DNA of 64,000 nt, from positions 372,001-436,000 of the forward strand of contig CAWGET010000001.1 of NCBI GenBank assembly GCA_963821715.1, in the 5' to 3' direction. Positions 17,102-26,769 of this stretch are shown one piece after another. A program made the position numbers and the translations under genes. How positions within the stretch are numbered: the first letter of the stretch is position 1; the number at the start of each line of letters is the position of its first letter. Under the pieces are notes generated by a model. That model was not told the DNA's origin. It did no database searches and saw only the letters and a program-made list of their open reading frames with translations. The DNA is from CAWGET01 sp963821715. GTDB lineage: Bacteria > Bacteroidota > Ignavibacteria > Ignavibacteriales > Melioribacteraceae.

Positions 17102-18018
17102 TGCATCACGAACCCGTTCTTTTAACTGAGACTTTAAATTTTTTGATAACGAACAAAAACGGAATCTATTTTGACGGTACGATTGGATTCGGCGGGCACT
17201 CCGAAGCGATCTTAAATATTTTGGGAAATAATGCTACGCTTATCGGTACTGATAAGGACAAAGAAGCATTCAATTATACATCTGAAAAATTCAGCGGAGA
17301 TAAGCGCGCGGAAGTTTTCAATACAGGATTTACAGACATCGACGCGATTGCGCGATTGAATTTTATCGAAGGATTCGACGGAATATTTGCGGATCTCGGC
17401 GTTTCGTCTTTTCAGCTCGATAATAAAAGTTCCGGATTTACTTACAGAGAAGACGCACCGCTCGATATGAGAATGGACAAAACTAAGGGGAAAAGCGCAG
17501 CGGATATTCTAAATTTTTTTGACGAGGAAAATTTGGCTAATATCATTTTTGAATACGGTGAGGAAAGAAGATCGAGAGTGATAGCGAGAAAAATTGTTGA
17601 AGCGAGAAAACAAAAAAAAATCTCAACCACCTTCGAACTTAAAGAAATCATCCAAAACTCTGCTCCGCAAAAGCATTTGAACAAAACTCTCTCACGCGTT
17701 TTTCAATCGTTAAGAATTTATGTTAATAACGAGCTGGAAGAATTAAAGTTATTTTTAGATAAATCGATCGATTTGATAAATAAAGGCGGGCGTATTGTAA
17801 TCCTTACTTATCATTCGCTGGAAGACAGAATAGTAAAAGAATTTTTTAAATACGAAAGTTTATCCTGCATTTGCCCTCCGGAAATGCCTATTTGTACTTG
17901 TGGAAAAGAGGCATCGCTAAAAATAATTACCCGAAAACCGGTAATAGCAGGCGAAGAAGAACTTAACAGGAATCCGAGATCGAGAAGTGCAAAACTTCGA
18001 GCGGCTGAAAAATTATGA
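17098..18018 (+). CDS. rsmH: 16S rRNA (cytosine(1402)-N4)-methyltransferase
   Basis: The 306-residue RsmH/MraW uses SAM to N4-methylate C1402 of 16S rRNA. Diagnostic stretches are the SAM loop GTIGFGGHSEAIL (about 26-38), ADLGVSSFQLD (about 98-108) and YHSLEDRIVKEFFK (about 239-252). Four cysteines near the C-terminus (CICPPEMPICTCGK) are typical. Its start overlaps mraZ and its stop overlaps ftsL by ATGA. Confidence 0.95.
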   Translation: MMHHEPVLLTETLNFLITNKNGIYFDGTIGFGGHSEAILNILGNNATLIGTDKDKEAFNYTSEKFSGDKRAEVFNTGFTDIDAIARLNFIEGFDGIFADLGVSSFQLDNKSSGFTYREDAPLDMRMDKTKGKSAADILNFFDEENLANIIFEYGEERRSRVIARKIVEARKQKKISTTFELKEIIQNSAPQKHLNKTLSRVFQSLRIYVNNELEELKLFLDKSIDLINKGGRIVILTYHSLEDRIVKEFFKYESLSCICPPEMPICTCGKEASLKIITRKPVIAGEEELNRNPRSRSAKLRAAEKL

Positions 18019-18344
18019 ATAAGAAAAAAACATCTTTTGTAAAGAATTTGGTGTTCGGTACTTTTGCCGCTGCATTAATTCTTTCGCTATATGTTTTTAT
18101 TCACGAAGAAAACCGCGCTATGTTAAATGATAAAATAGCGAAAGAAGAAATTCTTCACGAACGGAGAAATAAGTTAGAAGAAAAACAAGTGGAAGTTCAG
18201 AAACTTACTTCGGAAGAAAGGATAATAAAACTCGCATCGGAAAAATTGGGAATGATCAGGATCCATGAAGTCGTGGATACAATCTTTGTAAATAAAAATG
18301 AAATTAAACAGACAGAAAATATAATAGTCGGAAAATATGAATAA
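18015..18344 (+). CDS. ftsL: FtsL-like cell-division protein
   Basis: The 109-residue protein has a short basic cytoplasmic start, one membrane helix (about 12-28) and a long coiled-coil (about 30-75). Its LTSEERIIKLASEKLGM segment is the hallmark end of FtsL-type divisome proteins. It overlaps rsmH (4 bases) and ftsI (8 bases) and occupies the standard ftsL position, which decides the call because the family is very divergent. Confidence 0.8.
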   Translation: MNKKKTSFVKNLVFGTFAAALILSLYVFIHEENRAMLNDKIAKEEILHERRNKLEEKQVEVQKLTSEERIIKLASEKLGMIRIHEVVDTIFVNKNEIKQTENIIVGKYE

Positions 18345-20349
18345 TTCTCGCGCATTGGTTTTGATATTTATTTTTTTCTCGATCTTCGGAGGATTGGTAT
18401 TTCGCTTGTACCAAATTCAGGTCGTGGATCATGAAAATTATAAATTTTTTGCCGAACGGCAGCAGAATGCGACCGAGATCATCAGAGCCGATAGAGGAAC
18501 TGTCCGCGATCGGAACGGCGAAGTATTGGCTTACACAAAAGACGACATTTCATTTTACGCCGATCTGCGAATGTTGAATAAAACGGAAAGGGATTCAATT
18601 GCTTCCCGTTTCGCTTCTACATTCGGTAAAACAAAAGATCATTATTACAGATTAATGAAAGGGAAGAAAAACGTTCCCCTCGAGAAAAAAGCATCCAGGG
18701 AAAAGGCAATTTTATTAAAAAACTTTTTTGTTGACGGACTTTTTAAGCAGGAAGACTATACCCGCGTTTATCCGTATGATAATCTGGCTTCTCATATTTT
18801 AGGATATGTGGATCAAAATGGGAACGGTAAATCCGGAATAGAAAAACAATTTGAAGAAGAACTCGAAGGAAGAAACGGAACGCTCTTCATCGAGAAAGAC
18901 GCAAGAGGAAGAGGTGTTTCGGTAATCGAGGACCTTTCGATGTCCGCAATCCCGGGAAAAGATGTTTATCTTACAATCGATAAAATATATCAAAAAATTT
19001 TAGAAGAAGAATTATCTGCCGGAATAAAAGAGTTTGAAGCCAAATCGGCTCTTGGAATAATAATGAATCCCGGCAATGGAGAAATTCTGGGGATGGCGAA
19101 TCTTCCCGATTTCAATCCCGGCAAGTACAATAAATACAGTAATAATATAAGACGCAACAGAATTTTAACCGACACATACGAGCCGGGCTCTACTTTTAAA
19201 TCAATAATTATGTCGGCCCTTCTGGAAGAAAACCTGGTTAAAGAGCACGAAACGGTAAATACCGAAAACGGAAATTACAGGTTTAAACGGGTGAATATTA
19301 GGGACACGCACGAGTTCGAAAGATTATCCGTCAGGGAAGTTTTGGAACAGTCCAGCAATATCGGTATGGCTAAACTTATCGATCGAATGGACGCGCGGAA
19401 AGTTTATAAATATCTCCGAGACTTTGGATTCGGAAATCCGACTTCCATAGATCTTCCGGGAGAAACGGACGGATACTTAAAGAAACCGAACGCGTTCAGC
19501 GGACTGACAAAAACTTTCATGTCTTTCGGATACGAAATATCCGTAACGCCTCTGCAGTTGATTACGGCTTACAGCGCTTTGGTTAACGGCGGTTATATTT
19601 ATCAGCCGTCAATCACGAAAAAAGTTTTTGATCCGGAAACAGGCAAGTATGAAAATAATCGTCCGGTAAAAATAAGAAGAGTAATAAGTCGCGGAACTTC
19701 AGAGCAAATAAAAGATTTTATGGTTGGCGTTGTTGAAAACGGAACAGGATCTTTCGCTAAGTTAGAAAATATAACCGTCGGCGGAAAGACGGGAACATCT
19801 CAAAAACTTGTAGATAATAAATATTCCAGCAAAGAATACAATTCTTCATTCGTTGGATTTTTTCCGGCTGACGATCCCCAAATTATTTGCCTGATTTTGT
19901 TTGACGCTCCAGGTGTAGGAAGATATGGGGGACGAGTCGCCGCGCCGGTCTTCAAAAAAATAAGCGAACGGATAATTGAATTGGATTTTTCTTTTTTCAA
20001 AAATTTTGATAAAAAGAATGATCGGGATTATGAATTTGAAAAACTTACAACCGATCTTCACAGCGAAAAAAAACAAACCAGTTACTTCGCAAGCAGAAAT
20101 ATAGAAGAGAAAAACTTTTCTGATGTAAAAAAGAAGCCGGAATATCAGAAAGGTATAATGCCGGATTTAAGAAATATGTCGAAAAGAAATGCAGCCGCTG
20201 TGTTGAATGATCTCGGTATCGAATATAAAATCTCCGGAAGCGGGAAAGTTGTGGCGCAAAGCGTTCCGGCAGGAAAAAAAATAAAAGATATAATTACCTG
20301 CGCAATAAAATGTGAATCTGAAAATATTAATTCATTATCGATAAACTAA
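18337..20349 (+). CDS. ftsI: Division-specific transpeptidase, FtsI/PBP3-like with PASTA domain
   Basis: The 670-residue class B penicillin-binding protein has an N-terminal helix (about 8-24), a dimer/pedestal region and the transpeptidase domain. The motifs are Ser285 in STFK, SSN (about 339-341) and Lys484 in KTGT. A single PASTA-like unit closes the protein (MPDLRNMSKRNAAAVLNDLG onward), so it is the PASTA-bearing kind. It cross-links septal peptidoglycan with FtsW. Its stop TAA overlaps the murE ATG by one base. Confidence 0.95.
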   Translation: MNNSRALVLIFIFFSIFGGLVFRLYQIQVVDHENYKFFAERQQNATEIIRADRGTVRDRNGEVLAYTKDDISFYADLRMLNKTERDSIASRFASTFGKTKDHYYRLMKGKKNVPLEKKASREKAILLKNFFVDGLFKQEDYTRVYPYDNLASHILGYVDQNGNGKSGIEKQFEEELEGRNGTLFIEKDARGRGVSVIEDLSMSAIPGKDVYLTIDKIYQKILEEELSAGIKEFEAKSALGIIMNPGNGEILGMANLPDFNPGKYNKYSNNIRRNRILTDTYEPGSTFKSIIMSALLEENLVKEHETVNTENGNYRFKRVNIRDTHEFERLSVREVLEQSSNIGMAKLIDRMDARKVYKYLRDFGFGNPTSIDLPGETDGYLKKPNAFSGLTKTFMSFGYEISVTPLQLITAYSALVNGGYIYQPSITKKVFDPETGKYENNRPVKIRRVISRGTSEQIKDFMVGVVENGTGSFAKLENITVGGKTGTSQKLVDNKYSSKEYNSSFVGFFPADDPQIICLILFDAPGVGRYGGRVAAPVFKKISERIIELDFSFFKNFDKKNDRDYEFEKLTTDLHSEKKQTSYFASRNIEEKNFSDVKKKPEYQKGIMPDLRNMSKRNAAAVLNDLGIEYKISGSGKVVAQSVPAGKKIKDIITCAIKCESENINSLSIN

Positions 20350-21824
20350 TGCAGCTTAATGAACTCATAAATAATTTGCCTGTGATACAAATTGTTGGTC
20401 ATCCCGACGATCTGGAAATCGAAAGTATCACGAGCGATTCGAGATCGGTGAAAGACCGCTCGCTGTTCGTTGCCATTAAAGGATTGACGACAGACGGGCA
20501 TAAGTATATTCAGGAAGCTGTGAGCAAGGGCGCTGCCGCTGTTATTATTGATGAAGACATTTTACCGGATAAGTTTTATCTCAATTCCGGATGCGTTAAA
20601 ATTTTAGTTGAAGAAAGCCGGGACGCTTTGGCAAGAACTGCCGATATGTTCTACGGGAAACCTTCTTCCAAAATGAATTTGATTGGGATTACCGGAACTA
20701 AAGGGAAAACTACTTCAACATTTTTTATAAAAAATATTCTGGAAGAAAACGGATATAAATCCGGACTCATCGGCACGATAAATAATTACATCGGCGATGA
20801 AATACTTTATACAAAATTTACAACGCCGGAAGCCGAAAAGGTTAACGAACTATTGGCTGAAATGGTGAGAAAAAATTGCAGCCATTGCGTGATGGAAGTT
20901 TCCTCGCACGCGCTGGAGATGAAACGGGTTGCTTATCTTGATTTTGATATAGCGATTTTTTCGAACATAACTTCGGATCATTTGGATTTTCATCATTCAT
21001 TCGAGAATTATTTGAAAGCAAAGAAAAAGCTTTTTGATAATCTTAAACCGGACGCGAAGATACTTTACAACATAGATGATAAAAATTATTCCGCGCTTAT
21101 CGGCGATGCGGCGAATGAAAAATTTTCTTATGGAATGAATAAGGAATCTGATTTCAGGATCAAAGATATAAGTTTCGATTTGAACGGAACGGAATTCAAA
21201 ATTGAGCATAAGAAAAAAATTTACGATTTAAAAACAAAACTGATAGGAAAGTTTAACGCGTACAACGCTGCGGCGGCTTTTGCAACCGGAGTAATGCTCG
21301 GACTAAAACCGGAAGAAGCGTCTGCCGCTATTGAATCGACTCCGCAAGTTCCCGGACGATTTGAAGTTATTTCTCGCGGTGAAAAGAAAGTGATCATCGA
21401 TTATTCGCATACAGCCGACAGTCTGGAACAAGCTCTTCAAGCTTTGAATGAAATACGAAATGATGACAGAAAAATTTATACTGTTTTCGGCTGCGGCGGC
21501 GACAGGGATAAATTTAAAAGACCGGTGATGGGAGAAATTGCGGAACGTTTGAGCGATGTAGTCTGCGTAACTTCCGATAATCCGAGAACCGAAGATCCTT
21601 TTGATATAATTGAGGATATTAAAAAGGGGTTCAAGGGAAATGAATATAAAGAAATTGAAGACAGGGAAGAGGCAATAAAAACAGCTATTTGCGATTCCGA
21701 GCAGGACGCGGTAGTTCTGATAGCCGGAAAAGGTCATGAAACTTATCAGGAAATAAATGGCGTCCGTCATCATTTTTCTGATAAAGAAAAAGCGGAAGAA
21801 TATTTAAAAAAATGTCAAAATTAA
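20349..21824 (+). CDS. murE: UDP-MurNAc-L-Ala-D-Glu:meso-diaminopimelate ligase
   Basis: The 491-residue Mur ligase adds the third stem amino acid in the cytoplasm. It has the ATP P-loop GTKGKT (116-121), the central domain signature HHSFENY (about 216-222) and DNPR (410-413), the motif that selects meso-diaminopimelate over lysine. The peptidoglycan is therefore expected to be the Gram-negative DAP type. It overlaps murF by 13 bases. Confidence 0.95.
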   Translation: MQLNELINNLPVIQIVGHPDDLEIESITSDSRSVKDRSLFVAIKGLTTDGHKYIQEAVSKGAAAVIIDEDILPDKFYLNSGCVKILVEESRDALARTADMFYGKPSSKMNLIGITGTKGKTTSTFFIKNILEENGYKSGLIGTINNYIGDEILYTKFTTPEAEKVNELLAEMVRKNCSHCVMEVSSHALEMKRVAYLDFDIAIFSNITSDHLDFHHSFENYLKAKKKLFDNLKPDAKILYNIDDKNYSALIGDAANEKFSYGMNKESDFRIKDISFDLNGTEFKIEHKKKIYDLKTKLIGKFNAYNAAAAFATGVMLGLKPEEASAAIESTPQVPGRFEVISRGEKKVIIDYSHTADSLEQALQALNEIRNDDRKIYTVFGCGGDRDKFKRPVMGEIAERLSDVVCVTSDNPRTEDPFDIIEDIKKGFKGNEYKEIEDREEAIKTAICDSEQDAVVLIAGKGHETYQEINGVRHHFSDKEKAEEYLKKCQN

Positions 21825-23200
21825 AAATTACACTAAAGGATTTATTCGATTTGCCCGGTGCGGAAATTTATAATCCAGACGATTATAAAAATACCGGCGA
21901 TGTAACTATCGATTCTCGAAGTGTAAAGAAAGATTCAATCTTCATCGCGATTAAAGGAGAAAATTTTGACGGACATAAGTTTGTAAAAGAAGCCGGTAAA
22001 AAAGGGGCGTCAACTTTTATCATCCAAAAAAACAAATTAAAAAGTTATGATGATGTTGAAGCCGTTTTTGTAACCGTTGACGATACAACAGAAGCTCTTG
22101 GTGATCTGGCAAATATCTACAGAAAAAAAATGAACGCAAAAGTTATTTCGATAACCGGAAGCGCCGGAAAGACAACTACTAAAGAAATGACTGCAGCACT
22201 GTTGGCTGAAAAATTCCGGGTAAAGAAAACAATAAAAAATAATAATAATCATATTGGTGTTCCGCTTACAATTTTTTCTGCAGATGCGAAAGACGAAGTA
22301 TTAATTCTCGAACACGGAACAAATCATTTTGGCGAGATAGAATACACGGCAAAAATTGCCGCACCGGACATAGCGATAATAACCAATATCGGTTCTTCGC
22401 ATTTAGAATTTCTGAACGATCTCGACGGAGTCTGCCAAGAAAAATCGTCGTTATTTAAAATTACCGACGAGGCAAAAGGTTTAATAATATTTAATAATGA
22501 CGACGCCAAACTTCGCAGTATATCGAAATCTTACAAAAATAAAATTACATTCGGGTTTAGAGGAAAGCCTGATATTAAAGGAAAGATTACCGGTTATGAT
22601 AAAGAGGGAAGAGCGGAAGTTGAAATAATTACTGACAATAACAAATTTGAAGTTCAGCTTCCGTCCCCTGGTGCTTCAAGCGCAAAAAATTATCTCGCGT
22701 CAGTTGCTATCGCGATGCAGCTTGGAATGAGCGAAGAAGAAATCCGAAAAGGAACTAAAAAGATTGGGCAGGTTGATAAAAGATTGAATGTTATTGAGCT
22801 ACAGAATTTTATTTTAATCGATGATACTTATAATTCCAATCCCGAATCATTGAAGAACGCGCTGATTTTATTGAATAAAATAAAAAAGTACAAAAGGAAA
22901 ATCGCGGTTCTCGGCGATATGTTTGAACTTGGTAAACGTTCCGCCGAAATACACGAAGGATTGAAAGATATAATTCTGGATAATAAAATTGATGAAGTAT
23001 ATTTGCTCGGCGCGAAGATGAAGTTTCTCAACAAGGAACTAAAAAAATACAAAGTTGGGTCGAAACATTTTAACGATAGAGAAAAGATGCTTGAGTTTTT
23101 TTCTGAGAAAGATTTTAACGGAAGTGTAGTATTGGTAAAAGGTTCAAGAGGAATGAAAATGGAAGAGTTCGCGCAAAAAATTAAAGAGGCGGCTGAGTAA
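21812..23200 (+). CDS. murF: UDP-MurNAc-tripeptide:D-Ala-D-Ala ligase
   Basis: The 462-residue MurF has an N-terminal Mur domain (TIDSRSVKKDSIFIAIKG), the ATP loop GSAGKTT (116-122), EHGTNHFGEI in the central domain and the C-terminal domain beginning near IDDTYNSNPES. It appends D-Ala-D-Ala to the MurE product. Ddl, which makes that dipeptide, is not in this window. Its stop overlaps mraY's ATG by one base (TAATG). Confidence 0.95.
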   Translation: MSKLKITLKDLFDLPGAEIYNPDDYKNTGDVTIDSRSVKKDSIFIAIKGENFDGHKFVKEAGKKGASTFIIQKNKLKSYDDVEAVFVTVDDTTEALGDLANIYRKKMNAKVISITGSAGKTTTKEMTAALLAEKFRVKKTIKNNNNHIGVPLTIFSADAKDEVLILEHGTNHFGEIEYTAKIAAPDIAIITNIGSSHLEFLNDLDGVCQEKSSLFKITDEAKGLIIFNNDDAKLRSISKSYKNKITFGFRGKPDIKGKITGYDKEGRAEVEIITDNNKFEVQLPSPGASSAKNYLASVAIAMQLGMSEEEIRKGTKKIGQVDKRLNVIELQNFILIDDTYNSNPESLKNALILLNKIKKYKRKIAVLGDMFELGKRSAEIHEGLKDIILDNKIDEVYLLGAKMKFLNKELKKYKVGSKHFNDREKMLEFFSEKDFNGSVVLVKGSRGMKMEEFAQKIKEAAE

Positions 23201-24309
23201 TGTTTTATTATTTATTCGACTATATAAACAAAACATTCAATCCGCCGGGGTTCGATATATTTCGTTTTCTTACTTTCAGATCGGCACTTTCCGCGATTAC
23301 CGGACTGTTTCTTTCGATTTATCTGGGACCGAAAATAATAGAATTTTTACGCAGAAGACAGATCGGCGAGACAATTAAAGAGATCGGACCTCAGAACCAT
23401 AAACCGAAAGCCGGAACTCCGACTATGGGTGGATTGATTATCGTATCGTCAGTTGTTATTCCTGTATTCCTTTGGAGCGATATTAAAAGCGCTTATATAA
23501 TTTTGGTTACTGTCGGAATGCTCTGGTTAAGTCTTGTAGGATTTATTGACGATTACCTTAAAGTGATAAAAAAAATGCCGGACGGACTGATAGCTAAATA
23601 TAAGCTAATGGGACAAGTTTTTATCGGTATCGTTGTCGGAGTGGCAATTTACCTGTTGCCGGAATTCAACCAATTTGATACGGAAACAACTCTGCCGTTT
23701 TTCAAAAATTTAAATTTAGATTTTTCTTATTTGTATATCCCGATGGTAATTTTCATAATTACGGCAACTTCCAACGCGGTGAATTTAACAGACGGATTGG
23801 ATGGTCTCGCGATCGGGACAATGATAATAGTAATGCTAACGCTCGCGATCCTGAGTTATGTTTCTGGAAATTACATTTTTTCCGATTATCTAAATATAAT
23901 TTATCTCCCGGGTTCAGGTGAACTTACAGTTTTTATTGCGGCTTTAATCGGCGCCGGACTCGGATTTCTCTGGTTCAATTTTTATCCGGCTCAAGTTTTT
24001 ATGGGCGATACCGGTTCGCTCGCGCTCGGAGGCGCTTTCGGCATTATGGCAATCTTAATTAAAAAAGAATTACTTATACCGATTCTGGGCGGAATTTACT
24101 TTTTGGAAACTCTCTCGGTCATCATACAAAGACTTTATTTTAAGTACACGAAGAAAAAATATGGAGAGGGAAGAAGAGTTTTTAAGATGGCGCCGCTGCA
24201 TCACCATTACGAAATGCTTGGTTGGTCTGAGCCTAAAATAGTTGTACGGTTTTATATCATAACAATAATTTTAGCAATTGTAAGTTTGGCGTCGTTTAAG
24301 ATAAGATAA
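23200..24309 (+). CDS. mraY: Phospho-MurNAc-pentapeptide-transferase
   Basis: The 369-residue ten-helix membrane enzyme transfers phospho-MurNAc-pentapeptide to undecaprenyl phosphate, forming lipid I. The catalytic Asp residues lie in DDYLK (about 115-119), TDGLDGLA (about 199-206) and GDTGSLALGG (about 268-277). The His motif HHHYE is near residue 328. The gene lies one base before murD. Confidence 0.96.
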   Translation: MFYYLFDYINKTFNPPGFDIFRFLTFRSALSAITGLFLSIYLGPKIIEFLRRRQIGETIKEIGPQNHKPKAGTPTMGGLIIVSSVVIPVFLWSDIKSAYIILVTVGMLWLSLVGFIDDYLKVIKKMPDGLIAKYKLMGQVFIGIVVGVAIYLLPEFNQFDTETTLPFFKNLNLDFSYLYIPMVIFIITATSNAVNLTDGLDGLAIGTMIIVMLTLAILSYVSGNYIFSDYLNIIYLPGSGELTVFIAALIGAGLGFLWFNFYPAQVFMGDTGSLALGGAFGIMAILIKKELLIPILGGIYFLETLSVIIQRLYFKYTKKKYGEGRRVFKMAPLHHHYEMLGWSEPKIVVRFYIITIILAIVSLASFKIR

Positions 24310-24310
24310 A

Positions 24311-25657
24311 ATGAATATAAAAGATAAACATATTGTAATTATCGGAGCTGTTAGAAGCGGATTGGCAGCCGCAAAGTTAGTTAAAAAACTTTGCGGAATT
24401 CCTTTCGTGAGCGATATGGGAGACGAAGCAAAGTTGTCCGAAAGTAAAAAGTTTTTGGTCGAAGAAAATATTGATCACGAATTTAGTGGACATTCGGAGA
24501 AAATTTTTGAAACAGATTTAATAGTAACAAGTCCCGGAGTTCCATCGGATTCCGAAGCGTTGAAAAAAGCCGCCGAAAAAAATATCCGCGTCATCAGCGA
24601 AGTTGAATTTGCCGCACAGTTTTGCGAAGGAAAAATAATAGCCGTAACAGGTTCTAACGGTAAAACAACAACAACGTCTCTGATAGCTCACGTATTAAAT
24701 GAAAGTGGTAAAGTTTGTTACGCCGCGGGAAATATCGGCCGCGCGTTTTCCGATATTGCAGCAGAAGTTAAGAAGGATGAATTTGTCGCGCTGGAAACTT
24801 CAAGTTTTCAGCTTGATTTTATTGATGAATTTAAGCCGGAGTTTGCTCTGATATTGAACATAACTCCGGATCATTTGGACAGGTACGAAAATAAATTTCA
24901 AAATTATATCGATTCTAAAATTAAGATTTTCGAGAATCAGGATTCGAACGATAAGTTAATAATTAACGCCGACGATAATGTAATCGCGAAAAATATTTCT
25001 GAAGTAAAATCAGATTTGTATCAATTTTCAACAAATAGGAAAGTAAAAAAAGGAGCGTTTCTTTTTGAAGACGGACTATATTTTGTAGAAAAAGACAATG
25101 AAGAAAAAATTTGCTCGGTAACAGATTTGAGTTTGAAAGGCGAACATAATATTTACAATGTTCTATCGGTGATAATAATTGCGAAGCTGTTAGAAATAGA
25201 AAACGAAAAAATTAAAAAATCTTTTGGGACTTTTCCCGGAGTTGAACACAGATTAGAATTTGTACGGGAATTGAACGGAGTAGAATATATTAACGATTCG
25301 AAGGCAACGAATGTGGATTCGGTACGTTACGCTCTAAGAAGTTTTGACAAACCGATTTATTTGATACTCGGCGGTAAAGATAAGGGAAATGATTACAATG
25401 AAATAAGAGAACCGGTTCTGAAAAACGTTACTAAAATTTATGCGGTCGGTTCATCATCAAAAAAAATATATGATTTTTTTAATGGAATAGTTAAAGTGGA
25501 GATATTTGATACAATTGAAGATGCTGTCAAATCAGCAAAAAATGATGCCCCGGAAGGGAGTGTAGTGTTGCTTTCGCCTGCGTGCGCCAGTTTTGATATG
25601 TTCAAGAGCTACGAACACAGGGGAAAAGTTTATAAAGAAGTGGTGAACAAATTATGA
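24311..25657 (+). CDS. murD: UDP-MurNAc-L-Ala:D-Glu ligase
   Basis: The 448-residue Mur ligase adds D-glutamate. Features: N-terminal Rossmann-like GAVRSGLAAA, ATP loop GSNGKTTT (114-121), ETSSFQLD (about 160) and NDSKATN (about 330-336). The C-terminal SPACASFD stretch is typical of MurD. It is translated from an ATG one base after mraY's stop and overlaps the next gene by 4 bases. Confidence 0.95.
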   Translation: MNIKDKHIVIIGAVRSGLAAAKLVKKLCGIPFVSDMGDEAKLSESKKFLVEENIDHEFSGHSEKIFETDLIVTSPGVPSDSEALKKAAEKNIRVISEVEFAAQFCEGKIIAVTGSNGKTTTTSLIAHVLNESGKVCYAAGNIGRAFSDIAAEVKKDEFVALETSSFQLDFIDEFKPEFALILNITPDHLDRYENKFQNYIDSKIKIFENQDSNDKLIINADDNVIAKNISEVKSDLYQFSTNRKVKKGAFLFEDGLYFVEKDNEEKICSVTDLSLKGEHNIYNVLSVIIIAKLLEIENEKIKKSFGTFPGVEHRLEFVRELNGVEYINDSKATNVDSVRYALRSFDKPIYLILGGKDKGNDYNEIREPVLKNVTKIYAVGSSSKKIYDFFNGIVKVEIFDTIEDAVKSAKNDAPEGSVVLLSPACASFDMFKSYEHRGKVYKEVVNKL

Positions 25658-26769
25658 ATCTTAGAAATTTAGTTAGAATATTAGTCGCGTTGATGGCTGC
25701 GCTGATTGTGATGGGGATGACGCTTGTATTAAGTGCCAGTTCCACTTATAGCGCTCTGAAATTCGATTCGATTTATTATATGTTCAACAATCATATAGTA
25801 CGAGTTGTTGTAGCCGCGTTAGTGTTTTTGCTATTCTCAATTATCCCTTACGAGACTTACAAAAAATTATCTAAACCGCTTTTACTAGGAATTTTAGTAA
25901 CGTTATTTCTTACCTTTCTCCTTGCCGCAAGAGTTAAAGGAGCTAACAGATGGATAAATTTTTATCTCTTTACTTTTCAGCCGTCGGCTGCTGCGAAAAT
26001 AATTTTAATAATTCATCTTGCGTACTTAATTGAAAAAAAAGGCGAATGGATAAAAAATTATAAGCAGGGATTTATTTATCCGTTAGTTTGGATAATGATA
26101 ATTGCCGGACTCGTTCTTATTCAGCCGAACGTTAGTACAAGCATAATTATTATGCTTACTTCGTTCGCCATTCTGTATGTAGGCGGCGCAAAACTAAAGC
26201 ATATTTTCCTTTCAATTGGAGGAACAGGCTTGGTAGGTCTTGCAGCGATAATGATCTTTCCTCATTCGAGGGGAAGAGTAATGGATTATGTAACCAGTCT
26301 GATCAACGGCGGCGACTTGAACCATCAGGTACATCAGGCAAAAATTGCGTTAGGAAGCGGAGGTTTGTGGGGGGTTGGTCTCGGTCACAGCCGCCAAAGC
26401 GATTTGTTTATTCCGGAAGCATACGGCGATTTTATTTTTTCTGTACTCGGAGAAGAGATGGGATTCATCGGCGCAGTGGTCGTACTTTTTGTTTTCCTGG
26501 CGATATTTTTCATCGGACTGGTCATCGCAAAAAAAACCCCGGATACATTTGGTCAATTGCTCGCGTTCGGGTTAACGTTTAATGTTGCCGTAAGCGCTTT
26601 TATAAACGCCGCTGTTGTTCTCGGACTTCTGCCAACGACCGGAATTACGCTTCCGTTCATTAGTTATGGCGGAACTTCAATTGTTTTTATGTGCGCGTCT
26701 ATCGGCATTGTAACAAATATAGCTTTGAAAACAAACCGTAAAAGAGAAGTAAGGCTGGCTAGCGCATGA
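25654..26769 (+). CDS. ftsW: Lipid II polymerase FtsW (SEDS family)
   Basis: The 371-residue protein has ten membrane helices and the SEDS signatures QPNVSTSI (about 151), GLGHSRQSDLFIPEAYGDFIF (split around 239-260), GEEMGFIG and PFISYGGTS (about 335). SEDS proteins polymerise glycan strands and pair with a class B PBP, here ftsI. Position between murD and murG supports FtsW rather than RodA. Confidence 0.93.
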   Translation: MNLRNLVRILVALMAALIVMGMTLVLSASSTYSALKFDSIYYMFNNHIVRVVVAALVFLLFSIIPYETYKKLSKPLLLGILVTLFLTFLLAARVKGANRWINFYLFTFQPSAAAKIILIIHLAYLIEKKGEWIKNYKQGFIYPLVWIMIIAGLVLIQPNVSTSIIIMLTSFAILYVGGAKLKHIFLSIGGTGLVGLAAIMIFPHSRGRVMDYVTSLINGGDLNHQVHQAKIALGSGGLWGVGLGHSRQSDLFIPEAYGDFIFSVLGEEMGFIGAVVVLFVFLAIFFIGLVIAKKTPDTFGQLLAFGLTFNVAVSAFINAAVVLGLLPTTGITLPFISYGGTSIVFMCASIGIVTNIALKTNRKREVRLASA